DNA of 8,909 nt from contig USCF01000036.1 of assembly GCA_900553115.1 (NCBI GenBank), forward strand, positions 1 through 8,909, in the 5' to 3' direction. Both the position numbers and the translations under genes were made by a program. This DNA is from an uncultured Alphaproteobacteria bacterium (lineage in GTDB: Bacteria > Pseudomonadota > Alphaproteobacteria > RF32 > CAG-239). The notes under the pieces are model-generated. The model was not told where the DNA came from and made no database searches. It was given only the letters and a program-made list of their open reading frames with translations. Of the stretch, positions 1-8,693 are shown piece by piece; the first letter of the stretch is position 1; every line of letters begins with the position of its first letter.

Positions 1-112
1 TACCTCAATTTTTTACTTAGTTTCCATATTATAAATAAAAGTGTAACAAAATGTTAATTTTTAGAGATTATTATCAAGGCAGAATAACTAAAGTATACTT
101 AAGGATATAATA

Positions 113-1996
113 ATGAAAAAACTGTTGTTTTTAATGTTGGGAATATTGGCTGCAGCCGGTTGCTCTGATAAAGAAAACTATAATAACAAACAACCTGACG
201 CCGCCTACTATTCTGATTGGGATAGAGCTATCCGCTACGATGTTGATATGCAAAACATGTATGCCAACGCGCCGCTGAAACTGGAAAAGCCTCTTGATAT
301 GTATATGTCAATGGCCTTGGCTCTGAAATATAATTACACCGGACGTATGATTCGCTATCAAGAAAGCTTGCTTAAAGCCGGAAAATCCGCTTATTCTCAG
401 TTGCCGGAAATTGCCACCAACGCCGGTTATGTTAACACAAACAACAATTCGCAAACCAGTCCGGATTTGAAAGTGGCATGGAATGTATTGGATTTATCCA
501 CCATCTATTATATGAAATCTACTCCGGAATTCAAAAAAAGCGTGGCGGTTGAACAAAGCCGAAAAGTAATTCAAAACATTTTGCAAGAAGCCCGTATTTT
601 ATACTGGAAAGCCTTAACCGCACAGCGTTTGATCCCGGTAATCGACGACACCATTGAGCATATTACTCTGGACGTTGATGAAATGAACGCTAAAGCAAAA
701 GAAATGGCTCAGCAAGGGCTGAACCCAACAACTGAGGAATTACAGAAAAAACGTAAATACATGGAAGCGGTGAAAAAACTTTCCAGTCTAAAACGTGACA
801 TGGAAACCGCACATGAGCAGCTGGCTTCATTGATGGGACTACATCCGGCCACACAATTTATGCTGGTTGGTAAGGAATACGGTAACTTTGCTTTGCCGGA
901 AATTAAATCAAACCTTTCTCGTTTGGAATGGCTGGCTCTCACCAATCGTCCGGAGCTGAAAGTACATGATTTGCTGACAAGTTCGGATGATTTAGAGATG
1001 ATTATCACAAACTTCCGCGATGATAACGGCAGCGGCTATAAAAACAATCCAAACACCTACAATCAAAAATGGTGCAATGCCGCTAAAGAGGCTTCTATGC
1101 TGGTATATGAAGACACCCGCGCCGGAGTAAGCCAACAAATGATGACTGATTTGCGCCGTCAACGTATGACTTCTTTGATTTTGAATCAGGTATACATTGC
1201 CTGGGCCAGATACACTTCGGCAACAGAAGACTATCAGATTGCCTATGAAATTGCCGGAACTTCAGAAAATATTGCTGAAGACGTAACTTCGGCCAATGGC
1301 AGTCACGCTGAAAAAAGTCAGTTAGAGGCAGCACGCGCCATCGCCGATGAAACTAAGGCCTCTTTGGCTTATGTTGATTTGCAAGACGCCTTGGCCACAC
1401 TTTATGCCACTATCGGATTAGACGCCGTTCCTTATTATATGTTAAACGAATCGCCGTCTAAAATTGCCGTTGCCCTTCGCGACAACTTGGATAAATGGCG
1501 CAAAGGTGAGTTTATTCCGGATAACCGTCCGTATTTGATGGATATTCCAAGCCGTCGTCCTCCGGTTAATTTGTCGTCAGAAAAATTGCTGCCGGACGTA
1601 ACTTATGAAACCGGTGAACATATCAATATCGTGGTTCCTAGCTCGGTATTTGAAAAAATGGGCTGGAAAGATGAAAACATCACAACCAAAGCCGGTTTGA
1701 TAGACGACACACCGCTGCCAAAATGGCTCAAATATAATCCAACCACCCGTGTGTTCAGCGGTATGGCAATGCCTCGCGACGGCGGCGTATATAAAATCAA
1801 AATCTACGCTTTGGATAAAAACAACAACATCGCATATTTGACATTCAAATTGACTATTGTTGAAGTTTATGTTCCGTCTATTAAAGTTCGCGGCCTCAAC
1901 CGCAGCCGAAAAGCTACGGTGATGAAACGCTGCCACGGCAATCAATGTACTGATGAAACTCTTGATGACGTACAGGTTTTTGCCCCTGTCAGATAG
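113..1996 (+). CDS. TolC-family outer-membrane efflux lipoprotein with C-terminal Ig/cadherin-like domain
   Basis: The 627-residue product starts with a lipoprotein signal peptide: MKK, a hydrophobic stretch, then AAGC, with Cys17 as the likely lipidated residue. Ala rather than Leu at -3 makes this a slightly weak lipobox. Residues about 60-440 follow the outer-membrane efflux protein plan. There is a first helix, a barrel hairpin near 95-135 (LPEIATNAGY, then VAWNVLDLSTIYY), and a long coiled-coil pair at about 140-245. A second, more diverged half follows at about 265-435 (LALTNRPEL, SLILNQVYIAWARY). Such proteins form trimeric outer-membrane exit ducts for RND, MFS or ABC exporters. After the TolC core, residues about 490-585 resemble a putative-Ig/dystroglycan-type cadherin-like domain (LPKWLKYNPTTRVFSGM, then GGVYKIKIYALD). 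The C-terminus has a Cys607/Cys612 pair that could form a disulfide. No pump or adaptor gene is visible, so the substrate is unknown. AAGGA at 101-105, seven bases before the ATG, supports the start. Confidence 0.85.
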   Translation: MKKLLFLMLGILAAAGCSDKENYNNKQPDAAYYSDWDRAIRYDVDMQNMYANAPLKLEKPLDMYMSMALALKYNYTGRMIRYQESLLKAGKSAYSQLPEIATNAGYVNTNNNSQTSPDLKVAWNVLDLSTIYYMKSTPEFKKSVAVEQSRKVIQNILQEARILYWKALTAQRLIPVIDDTIEHITLDVDEMNAKAKEMAQQGLNPTTEELQKKRKYMEAVKKLSSLKRDMETAHEQLASLMGLHPATQFMLVGKEYGNFALPEIKSNLSRLEWLALTNRPELKVHDLLTSSDDLEMIITNFRDDNGSGYKNNPNTYNQKWCNAAKEASMLVYEDTRAGVSQQMMTDLRRQRMTSLILNQVYIAWARYTSATEDYQIAYEIAGTSENIAEDVTSANGSHAEKSQLEAARAIADETKASLAYVDLQDALATLYATIGLDAVPYYMLNESPSKIAVALRDNLDKWRKGEFIPDNRPYLMDIPSRRPPVNLSSEKLLPDVTYETGEHINIVVPSSVFEKMGWKDENITTKAGLIDDTPLPKWLKYNPTTRVFSGMAMPRDGGVYKIKIYALDKNNNIAYLTFKLTIVEVYVPSIKVRGLNRSRKATVMKRCHGNQCTDETLDDVQVFAPVR

Positions 1997-2016
1997 ATTT
2001 TGAGCATTTATAAATC

Positions 2017-2049
2017 GAGCCTGTGTTTTTTTACAGGCTCTTTTGTTTT
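2017..2049 (+). terminator. Intrinsic terminator after the TolC-family gene
   Basis: An 8-bp perfect stem (GAGCCTGT at 2017-2024 with ACAGGCTC at 2033-2040) encloses an 8-base T-rich loop and is followed by TTTTGTTTT. It starts 20 bases after the TAG of the upstream gene. This is a canonical Rho-independent terminator and makes read-through into the nrd operon unlikely. Confidence 0.88.
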
Positions 2050-2383
2050 AAAAAGAGAATCGGGTTTTTAAGAAAATTACCCTTGCGACTCCTTTTTATA
2101 AGAATGATATTGCCGTTCTCCTCTAAAATAAAATTTTTAAACTACTTGAATCAAACTGTTGTATGTAACCACTTGTTTTTAAATCTAAGAAATATATCCC
2201 GTATCATTAATAAAGATTAACAATGTTATATACATACCAAAAAAATTTTTTATTCTCAAAATTAGAGTGTTAGATAAATTTTACAAAATAGTAACATTAT
2301 TTTCCTTGTCGAAAGGCTCTTTATTTTTTTAGTATGTATTTCAGAAAATACAAAATACTTCGCTGTAAAATAAAAAGTTGGGT
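2050..2383. other. AT-rich intergenic stretch, no gene recognised
   Basis: This stretch of roughly 330 bases lies between the terminator and the nrd regulatory region. It is strongly AT-rich with many A and T runs. I see no reading frame with a credible ribosome binding site, no tRNA-like fold and no clear long repeat. A 65-codon frame starting at 2023 begins inside the terminator loop and is judged spurious. The stretch may hold upstream regulatory sites or an unrecognised small RNA, but nothing in it supports a specific call. Confidence 0.6.
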
Positions 2384-2399
2384 ATACTATATATTGTTT
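2384..2399. promoter_or_regulatory. NrdR box 1 (upstream member of tandem pair)
   Basis: The 16-mer ATACTATATATTGTTT fits the NrdR-box consensus as I remember it (acaCwAtATaTwGtgt), including the conserved C, the central ATAT core and the G opposite. NrdR is the Zn-finger/ATP-cone repressor of ribonucleotide reductase genes and binds paired boxes a whole number of helical turns apart. A second box follows 31 bp downstream and both lie just upstream of nrdD, which makes the assignment strong. The nrdR gene itself is not in this window. Confidence 0.75.
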
Positions 2400-2400
2400 G

Positions 2401-2430
2401 TTTACAAAATATTCATACTATATGTAGTAT
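2401..2430 (+). promoter_or_regulatory. Candidate sigma-70-type promoter of the nrdD operon
   Basis: TTTACA at 2401-2406 (five of six to TTGACA) and TAGTAT at 2425-2430 (four of six to TATAAT) are separated by 18 bases. The -10 lies inside the second NrdR-like box and the -35 abuts the first, which is the geometry expected for repression by NrdR. An alternative -10, TATACT at 2383-2388, overlaps the first box but has no good -35. A start site near 2437 would leave a leader of about 35 bases that contains the ribosome binding site. Confidence 0.45.
2415..2430. promoter_or_regulatory. NrdR box 2 (downstream member of tandem pair)
   Basis: ATACTATATGTAGTAT is a near-perfect palindrome with six-base arms, ATACTA and TAGTAT, around TATG. 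It fits the same NrdR-box pattern as the upstream site. The offset between the two boxes is exactly 31 bp, close to three helical turns, as in known tandem NrdR operators. The box lies 42 bases before the nrdD start codon. Confidence 0.75.
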
Positions 2431-2472
2431 AAGCCAATAAATATTTTACAACGTCAAAGGGAGAATTTTATA

Positions 2473-4572
2473 ATGGGTACAGAGCAAAATACCAAAATGA
2501 ACAAAATCGACACTAAAGTTGAAAGCATTACCAAGCGTGACGGAACTTTGGCTCCGTTTGATGAAAACAAAATCTATAACGCTATTTTGAAAGCCGGTAC
2601 TTCAACCGGAGAATTTGACGAATCCGATGCTTGGCTTTTAACCGCACAGGTGATGAAAGTTATCAATCACAAATTCACCGAATCTCTGCCTTCAATTGAA
2701 CAAATTCAAGATATTGTTGAACAAGTGTTGATTTCTGCAAACTATTTTGCCACTGCCAAGGCTTATATTCTATACCGTGACAAACGCAACCGTATGCGTT
2801 CTGACCACAAAGTTATGGTAGACGTTGAAAGCTCTATTAATGAATATCTGGAGAAGTTGGACTGGCGTGTTAACGCTAATGCAAATCAGGGTTATTCTAA
2901 CGGCGGCTTAATTTTGAATGTTTCCGGTAAAGTTACAGCCAACTACTGGCTGAGCCATGTTTATCCGGCAGAAGTCGGCGAAGCTCACCGCAACGGCGAT
3001 ATTCATATTCATGACTTGGATATGTTGGCTGCTTATTGTGCCGGTTGGTCTTTGAAGAACTTATTAAAAGAAGGCTTTAACGGGGTAAAAGGCAAAGCAG
3101 AGGCTAATCCTCCAAAGCACTTGACTTCTGCCGTTGGGCAAATGGTTAACTTTATGGGGACTCTGCAGAACGAATGGGCCGGAGCTCAAGCCTTTTCATC
3201 TGTTGACACCTATTTGGCTCCGTATGTTAAGAAAGATAATTTGACTTTTGACCAAGTTAAGCAATCTATTCAGGAATTGGTTTATAATTTGAACGTTCCT
3301 TCTCGCTGGGGCTCACAAACACCGTTTACAAACTTTACTTTTGACTGGGTTTGCCCTGAAGATTTGCGCAATCAGCATCCGTACATCGGCGGTCATATTG
3401 CCGGTCATGATGAAAATTATATGCCGATTATTGAAGGTCAGGAAGAAATGCCGTTTACTTACGGTGATTGCCAAAAAGAAATGGATATGATTAACCGTGC
3501 GTATATAGAAGTAATGATGGCAGGCGATGTGTTGGAGCGTCCGTTTACATTTCCTATTCCAACATATAACATGACACCTGATTTTCCATGGGATGATGAA
3601 AAATCACAGCTTTTATTTGAAATGACAGCCAAATACGGTATGCCTTATTTCCAAAACTTTATTAACTCTGTTTTGAAACCAGGTCAAATCCGCTCTATGT
3701 GCTGCCGTTTGCAACTGGATTTGCGTGAATTGTTGGCAAAAGGAAACGGTTTGTTTGGTTCGGCTGAACAAACAGGTTCTATCGGTGTAGTAACGTTCAA
3801 CTGCGCTCGCTTGGGTTATATGTTCAAAGGCAATGAACAAGCCTTGTTCGCTCGTGTTGATGAGTTGATGAACATTGCCCGCACTTCTTTGGAAATTAAG
3901 AGAAAAGTTATTCAACGCTTGATTGACAATGGTTTGTACCCATACACCAAACGTTATTTGGGAACTTTGCGCAACCACTTCTCAACTATCGGTGTAAATG
4001 GTATTAACGAGATGATTCGCAACTTTACTAATGACGAACACAATGTTGCCGATGAATGGGGTAAAGCTTTTGCAGAAAAATTCTTAGATTATATCCGTGG
4101 CTGCTTAGTAAAAATTCAAGAAGAAACAGGCCATATGTACAATTTGGAAGCAACTCCGGCAGAAAGCGCGACTTATCGCTTTGCGCGTGAAGATAAAAAG
4201 CGTTTTCCAGGAATTATTCAAGCCGGCACTAAAGAAGATCCATATTACACAAACTCTTCGCAATTACCTGTTGGTTATACAGATGATCCGTTCGAGGCTT
4301 TAGATTTGCAAGCCACCTTACAATCTAAGTACACCGGTGGCACCGTGTTGCACCTTTATATGAGCCAGCGTATTTCTTCGGCAAAAGTTTGCGGCGAACT
4401 GATTAAAAAAGTTTTGACAAACTACCGCTTGCCATACATCACAATTACTCCGACTTTCTCTATTTGTCCGAAACACGGCTATTTAGCCGGCGAGCACAAA
4501 TTCTGCCCGATTTGCGACGAAGAGAAGAAAGCCGCAAAATTGAAAAAGTTAAAAGCCAGCAATGCTGCTTAA
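2473..4572 (+). CDS. nrdD: Anaerobic ribonucleoside-triphosphate reductase, large (catalytic) chain lacking the glycyl-radical domain
   Basis: This is the class III ribonucleotide reductase catalytic chain, reducing NTPs to dNTPs without oxygen. Residues about 15-110 are an ATP-cone (SITKRDGTLAPFDENKI). The catalytic domain follows, with HRNGDIHIHDLDMLAAYCAG around 172-191 (Cys189 at the position of T4 Cys79) and NVPSRWGSQTPFTNFTFDW near 274-292. SMCCRLQL at 408-415 has Cys411 aligned with the radical cysteine of the E. coli MGCRS loop, and Cys410 is an extra neighbour. Near the end, SICPKHGYLAGEHKFCPIC (663-681) is the metal-binding knuckle, with Cys665, His668, Cys678 and Cys681 as candidate ligands. 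The chain then ends in a Lys-rich tail at residue 699. The RV-x-GY glycyl-radical motif that normally follows is absent and is encoded by the next gene. AAGGGAG at 2457-2463, nine bases before the ATG, supports the start. Confidence 0.95.
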   Translation: MGTEQNTKMNKIDTKVESITKRDGTLAPFDENKIYNAILKAGTSTGEFDESDAWLLTAQVMKVINHKFTESLPSIEQIQDIVEQVLISANYFATAKAYILYRDKRNRMRSDHKVMVDVESSINEYLEKLDWRVNANANQGYSNGGLILNVSGKVTANYWLSHVYPAEVGEAHRNGDIHIHDLDMLAAYCAGWSLKNLLKEGFNGVKGKAEANPPKHLTSAVGQMVNFMGTLQNEWAGAQAFSSVDTYLAPYVKKDNLTFDQVKQSIQELVYNLNVPSRWGSQTPFTNFTFDWVCPEDLRNQHPYIGGHIAGHDENYMPIIEGQEEMPFTYGDCQKEMDMINRAYIEVMMAGDVLERPFTFPIPTYNMTPDFPWDDEKSQLLFEMTAKYGMPYFQNFINSVLKPGQIRSMCCRLQLDLRELLAKGNGLFGSAEQTGSIGVVTFNCARLGYMFKGNEQALFARVDELMNIARTSLEIKRKVIQRLIDNGLYPYTKRYLGTLRNHFSTIGVNGINEMIRNFTNDEHNVADEWGKAFAEKFLDYIRGCLVKIQEETGHMYNLEATPAESATYRFAREDKKRFPGIIQAGTKEDPYYTNSSQLPVGYTDDPFEALDLQATLQSKYTGGTVLHLYMSQRISSAKVCGELIKKVLTNYRLPYITITPTFSICPKHGYLAGEHKFCPICDEEKKAAKLKKLKASNAA

Positions 4573-4603
4573 TTTTACAAAATAGATATATTAAACATTT
4601 TTT

Positions 4604-4608
4604 AGGAG
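4604..4608 (+). promoter_or_regulatory. Ribosome binding site that fixes the start of the small NrdD chain
   Basis: AGGAG lies eight bases before the ATG at 4617, in the short gap after the nrdD stop codon. It is a near-ideal Shine-Dalgarno sequence. It argues that the small glycyl-radical protein starts at 4617 rather than at the upstream in-frame ATG at 4464, which lies inside nrdD and lacks such a site. Confidence 0.85.
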
Positions 4609-4616
4609 ATAAAATT

Positions 4617-4829
4617 ATGACAAACACTATCAATATTGAAGACATCAAATTAACAGACGCCGAAAGACAGCCTTGCGAAATTTGGACCAGAGTTATGGGC
4701 TATCATCGTCCGGTTTCTGAATTCAATAAGGGTAAAAAGTCAGAATACTATTCTCGTAAATGTTTTTGTGAAGAAAAAGCAGTTATGTATTTGGATAATG
4801 ACTGCGGCTGCACTTTGGCGGCAGAATAA
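4617..4829 (+). CDS. Small glycyl-radical subunit of anaerobic ribonucleotide reductase (detached NrdD C-terminal domain)
   Basis: This 70-residue protein aligns with the extreme C-terminus of NrdD. Its ERQPCEIWTRVMGYHRP followed by VSEFNKGKKSEYYSRK corresponds to the E. coli NrdD end RVCGYLG...RPFNAGKQEEVKRR, so Gly28 should be the residue that NrdG converts to a glycyl radical. The large NrdD chain next door lacks exactly this segment, so the two are expected to assemble. The organisation recalls YfiD, the free-standing glycyl-radical domain that repairs pyruvate formate-lyase. Residues 1-17 form an acidic, non-conserved lead-in. Cys20 precedes the radical loop. The tail after residue 48 carries Cys49, Cys51, Cys63 and Cys65 (CFC and CGC), which the E. 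coli NrdD end lacks. The gene lies 44 bases after nrdD and 11 before nrdG. I recall similar short NrdD-annotated proteins in other proteobacteria but cannot verify that here. Confidence 0.88.
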   Translation: MTNTINIEDIKLTDAERQPCEIWTRVMGYHRPVSEFNKGKKSEYYSRKCFCEEKAVMYLDNDCGCTLAAE

Positions 4830-4840
4830 GAAGATTTTTT

Positions 4841-5548
4841 ATGACTTCTGATTTGTTAAAAATCGGCGATATTGAAAAATTCAGTATCGTCGATTTTCCA
4901 ACTAAGATAGCCGCTGTTGTTTTTATGCAAGGCTGTCCATGGCGCTGTCCGTTTTGCTATAATGCTTCGCTGCAGAATCCTAACAGCAATGACAATACCG
5001 GTTGGGATAAACTTATAAATTTGCTGGAACATCGCAAAGGTATTTTGGACGCAGTTGTGTTTAGCGGCGGCGAACCGTTAATGCAAAGCAATTTGCCGCA
5101 AGCGATGGATATTGTAAAAGATATGGGCTTTGATATTGGGCTGCACACCGGCGGATATAACCCTCAAGCGCTAAAAAAGGTTATTGATAAAGTTTCTTGG
5201 GTGGGTATGGATATAAAAGTTCCGCTGGATACGGAAAGATACACCAAAGTTACAGGTTGCCCGACGCCTATCGGCAATATCAAAGAAAGCTTGCAGATTT
5301 TGATTGGCAGCGGCATACACTTTGAATGTCGCACCACTTGTGATCCGCGTATTTTGGAGATTGCAGATATTTACAACATAGCTGATGAGCTATCTGCCTT
5401 GGGCGTTAAAGAATACTATTTGCAAAAATATCGGCCAATACCAACAGATAAAACCACGCAAGATTCCGATTGTGATAAATTCTTTGATGATTCCGCGCTA
5501 TTAAGCTATCTAAAATCTAAATTTGAAATTTTTGATGTAAGAAAATAA
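4841..5548 (+). CDS. nrdG: Anaerobic ribonucleoside-triphosphate reductase activating protein (radical SAM)
   Basis: This 235-residue radical-SAM enzyme reductively cleaves S-adenosylmethionine to place a radical on the NrdD glycine. The CX3CX2C cluster motif is CPWRCPFC, with Cys32, Cys36 and Cys39 expected to hold a [4Fe-4S] cluster. It sits in the family context VVFMQGCPWRCPFCYN. VVFSGGEPLMQ near 72-82 is the SAM-binding GGEP motif, and VGMDIKVPLD and FECRTTCDP are later strands of the partial TIM barrel. The opening ten residues plus EKFSIVDFP match the NrdG2-like branch of activases. Its natural target here would be Gly28 of the small protein encoded immediately upstream. The start is 11 bases after that gene's stop. 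The only ribosome site is a weak AAGAAG at 4828-4833 that overlaps the stop, so translation is probably coupled. Confidence 0.93.
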   Translation: MTSDLLKIGDIEKFSIVDFPTKIAAVVFMQGCPWRCPFCYNASLQNPNSNDNTGWDKLINLLEHRKGILDAVVFSGGEPLMQSNLPQAMDIVKDMGFDIGLHTGGYNPQALKKVIDKVSWVGMDIKVPLDTERYTKVTGCPTPIGNIKESLQILIGSGIHFECRTTCDPRILEIADIYNIADELSALGVKEYYLQKYRPIPTDKTTQDSDCDKFFDDSALLSYLKSKFEIFDVRK

Positions 5549-5586
5549 AAAAAAGAGAAACTATTTTAAATAGTTTCTCTTTTTTT
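5548..5586. terminator. Bidirectional intrinsic terminator between nrdG and the convergent membrane-protein gene
   Basis: A perfect inverted repeat centred on 5567 begins at the last base of the nrdG stop codon. Its core arms run from 5552 to 5566 (AAAGAGAAACTATTT) and from 5568 to 5582, and the flanking A and T runs extend the pairing to 5548 and 5586. The T run at 5580-5586 serves the plus strand. The A run at 5547-5554 becomes a U run in minus-strand transcripts. The hairpin stops three bases short of the convergent gene's stop codon, so it likely ends transcription in both directions. Confidence 0.85.
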
Positions 5587-5589
5587 AGC

Positions 5590-6006
5590 TTAGATATCTT
5601 GTTTGAGCCGCATAAACATATCGCGTAAATCGCAAAAACGATACAAATACAGCCAAATAGCACCAATATAAATAAACGGCACATAAATAGCTGTAAGAAA
5701 GGTAAGAATAAGAAGCATTCCCCCCGACATATCCGGACACGATTCAAACAACATTCGCAACAAAAACAAAGCATTAGTCGCCACATTTACAGCAACTATA
5801 AGCAATATTCCTCCCAACAAAGGAAACAGCAACTTGCGAAAACTGAAGTAAACGCGAAAGTTCCACAGCAAGCCCATAGCCAGCAAAAAAATTCCGCCGA
5901 TAATTTCACTCATATGCCACTCAAACGGACACTTCATAAAAAACTCGGCACAACCCAAAATACCGGTTACAACAGCTACTCCCAACAAAATAATAAAATT
6001 TTTCAT
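5590..6006 (-). CDS. Small four-helix integral membrane protein of unknown function
   Basis: I do not recognise this 138-residue protein. Hydrophobic segments at about 3-23, 34-50, 59-86 and 95-123 predict four transmembrane helices. Positive residues fall at the N-terminus, in the 51-58 loop (RVYFSFRK) and in the C-terminal tail (RFCDLRDMFMRLK), so both ends should be cytoplasmic. The two short outer loops each contain one cysteine (Cys26 in KCPFEW, Cys90 in ESCPDM), which could form a periplasmic disulfide. GILGC at 15-19 is a poor lipobox, and a TM1 anchor is more likely. The gene converges with nrdG, diverges from gyrB, and has no clear Shine-Dalgarno sequence before its ATG. The coherent membrane topology is the main evidence that it is real. 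Confidence 0.65.
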   Translation of the reverse strand: MKNFIILLGVAVVTGILGCAEFFMKCPFEWHMSEIIGGIFLLAMGLLWNFRVYFSFRKLLFPLLGGILLIVAVNVATNALFLLRMLFESCPDMSGGMLLILTFLTAIYVPFIYIGAIWLYLYRFCDLRDMFMRLKQDI

Positions 6007-6028
6007 AAGCTTAAAATAATAAACAAAA

Positions 6029-6034
6029 ATTATA
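6029..6034 (-). promoter_or_regulatory. Candidate -10 element for the minus-strand membrane-protein gene
   Basis: Read on the minus strand this is a perfect TATAAT, 22 bases before the start codon at 6006. No convincing -35 lies 16-18 bases further upstream. In DNA this AT-rich a lone -10 match is weak evidence. Confidence 0.3.
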
Positions 6035-6121
6035 AATTATCTCCGTTTAATCTAGCTTTTTTTGAAATAAAAATCAAGCGTATTTTTTAGATGTTTTCCG
6101 TTCATAACTTGCATTTTCTAC

Positions 6122-6150
6122 TTGGTAAATTTGGCGGTTCGGGCTATATT
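6122..6150 (+). promoter_or_regulatory. Candidate sigma-70-type promoter of gyrB
   Basis: TTGGTA at 6122-6127 and TATATT at 6145-6150 are separated by 17 bases. They would start transcription near 6157, giving a leader of about 32 bases that includes the ribosome site at 6176-6182. An alternative pair is TTGGCG at 6131-6136 with TTCTAT at 6153-6158 (16-base spacing). One of these probably drives gyrB, because the gene upstream is on the opposite strand. Confidence 0.45.
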
Positions 6151-6170
6151 TGTTCTATGTGAAAAATTAG

Positions 6171-8630
<2,460 letters not shown>

Positions 8631-8646
8631 GTTTTTTAACTCCGGC

Positions 8647-8680
8647 AAACACCTCGTTTTTCAAACGAGGTGTTTTGCTT
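8647..8680 (+). terminator. Intrinsic terminator of gyrB
   Basis: A 13-bp perfect stem (AAACACCTCGTTT at 8647-8659 with its complement at 8663-8675) has a three-base loop and is followed by a T-rich tail interrupted by one GC. It begins 16 bases after the gyrB stop. The tail favours the plus strand. On the minus strand the hairpin is followed by only a short U run, so it serves the convergent partial gene less well. Confidence 0.9.
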
Positions 8681-8693
8681 TATTAAAATACTG

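Noticed and set aside
71..99. TTATCA and TATACT, 17 bases apart, as promoter of the TolC-family gene
   Set aside because: A start site about seven bases after the -10 would fall past the ribosome binding site at 101-105 and leave it untranscribed. The palindrome AAGTATACTT at 91-100 is noted, but no regulator can be named.
2140..2160. TTGAATCAA palindrome as an FNR-type anaerobic operator
   Set aside because: The FNR pattern is TTGAT, four bases, ATCAA. This site lacks the spacer and lies far from the start of nrdD.
2023..2220. 65-codon plus-strand frame after the TolC-family gene
   Set aside because: It begins inside the terminator loop, has no ribosome binding site and has a composition expected from AT-rich non-coding DNA.
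2304..2332. Short hairpin CCTT/AAGG followed by a T-rich run as a second terminator
   Set aside because: A four-base stem is too weak, and no gene ends just upstream.
4464..4616. Longer version of the small glycyl-radical protein starting inside nrdD
   Set aside because: The extra residues overlap conserved nrdD coding sequence, look like out-of-frame translation and lack a ribosome site. The ATG at 4617 has an ideal AGGAG eight bases upstream, and the family resemblance begins only after it.
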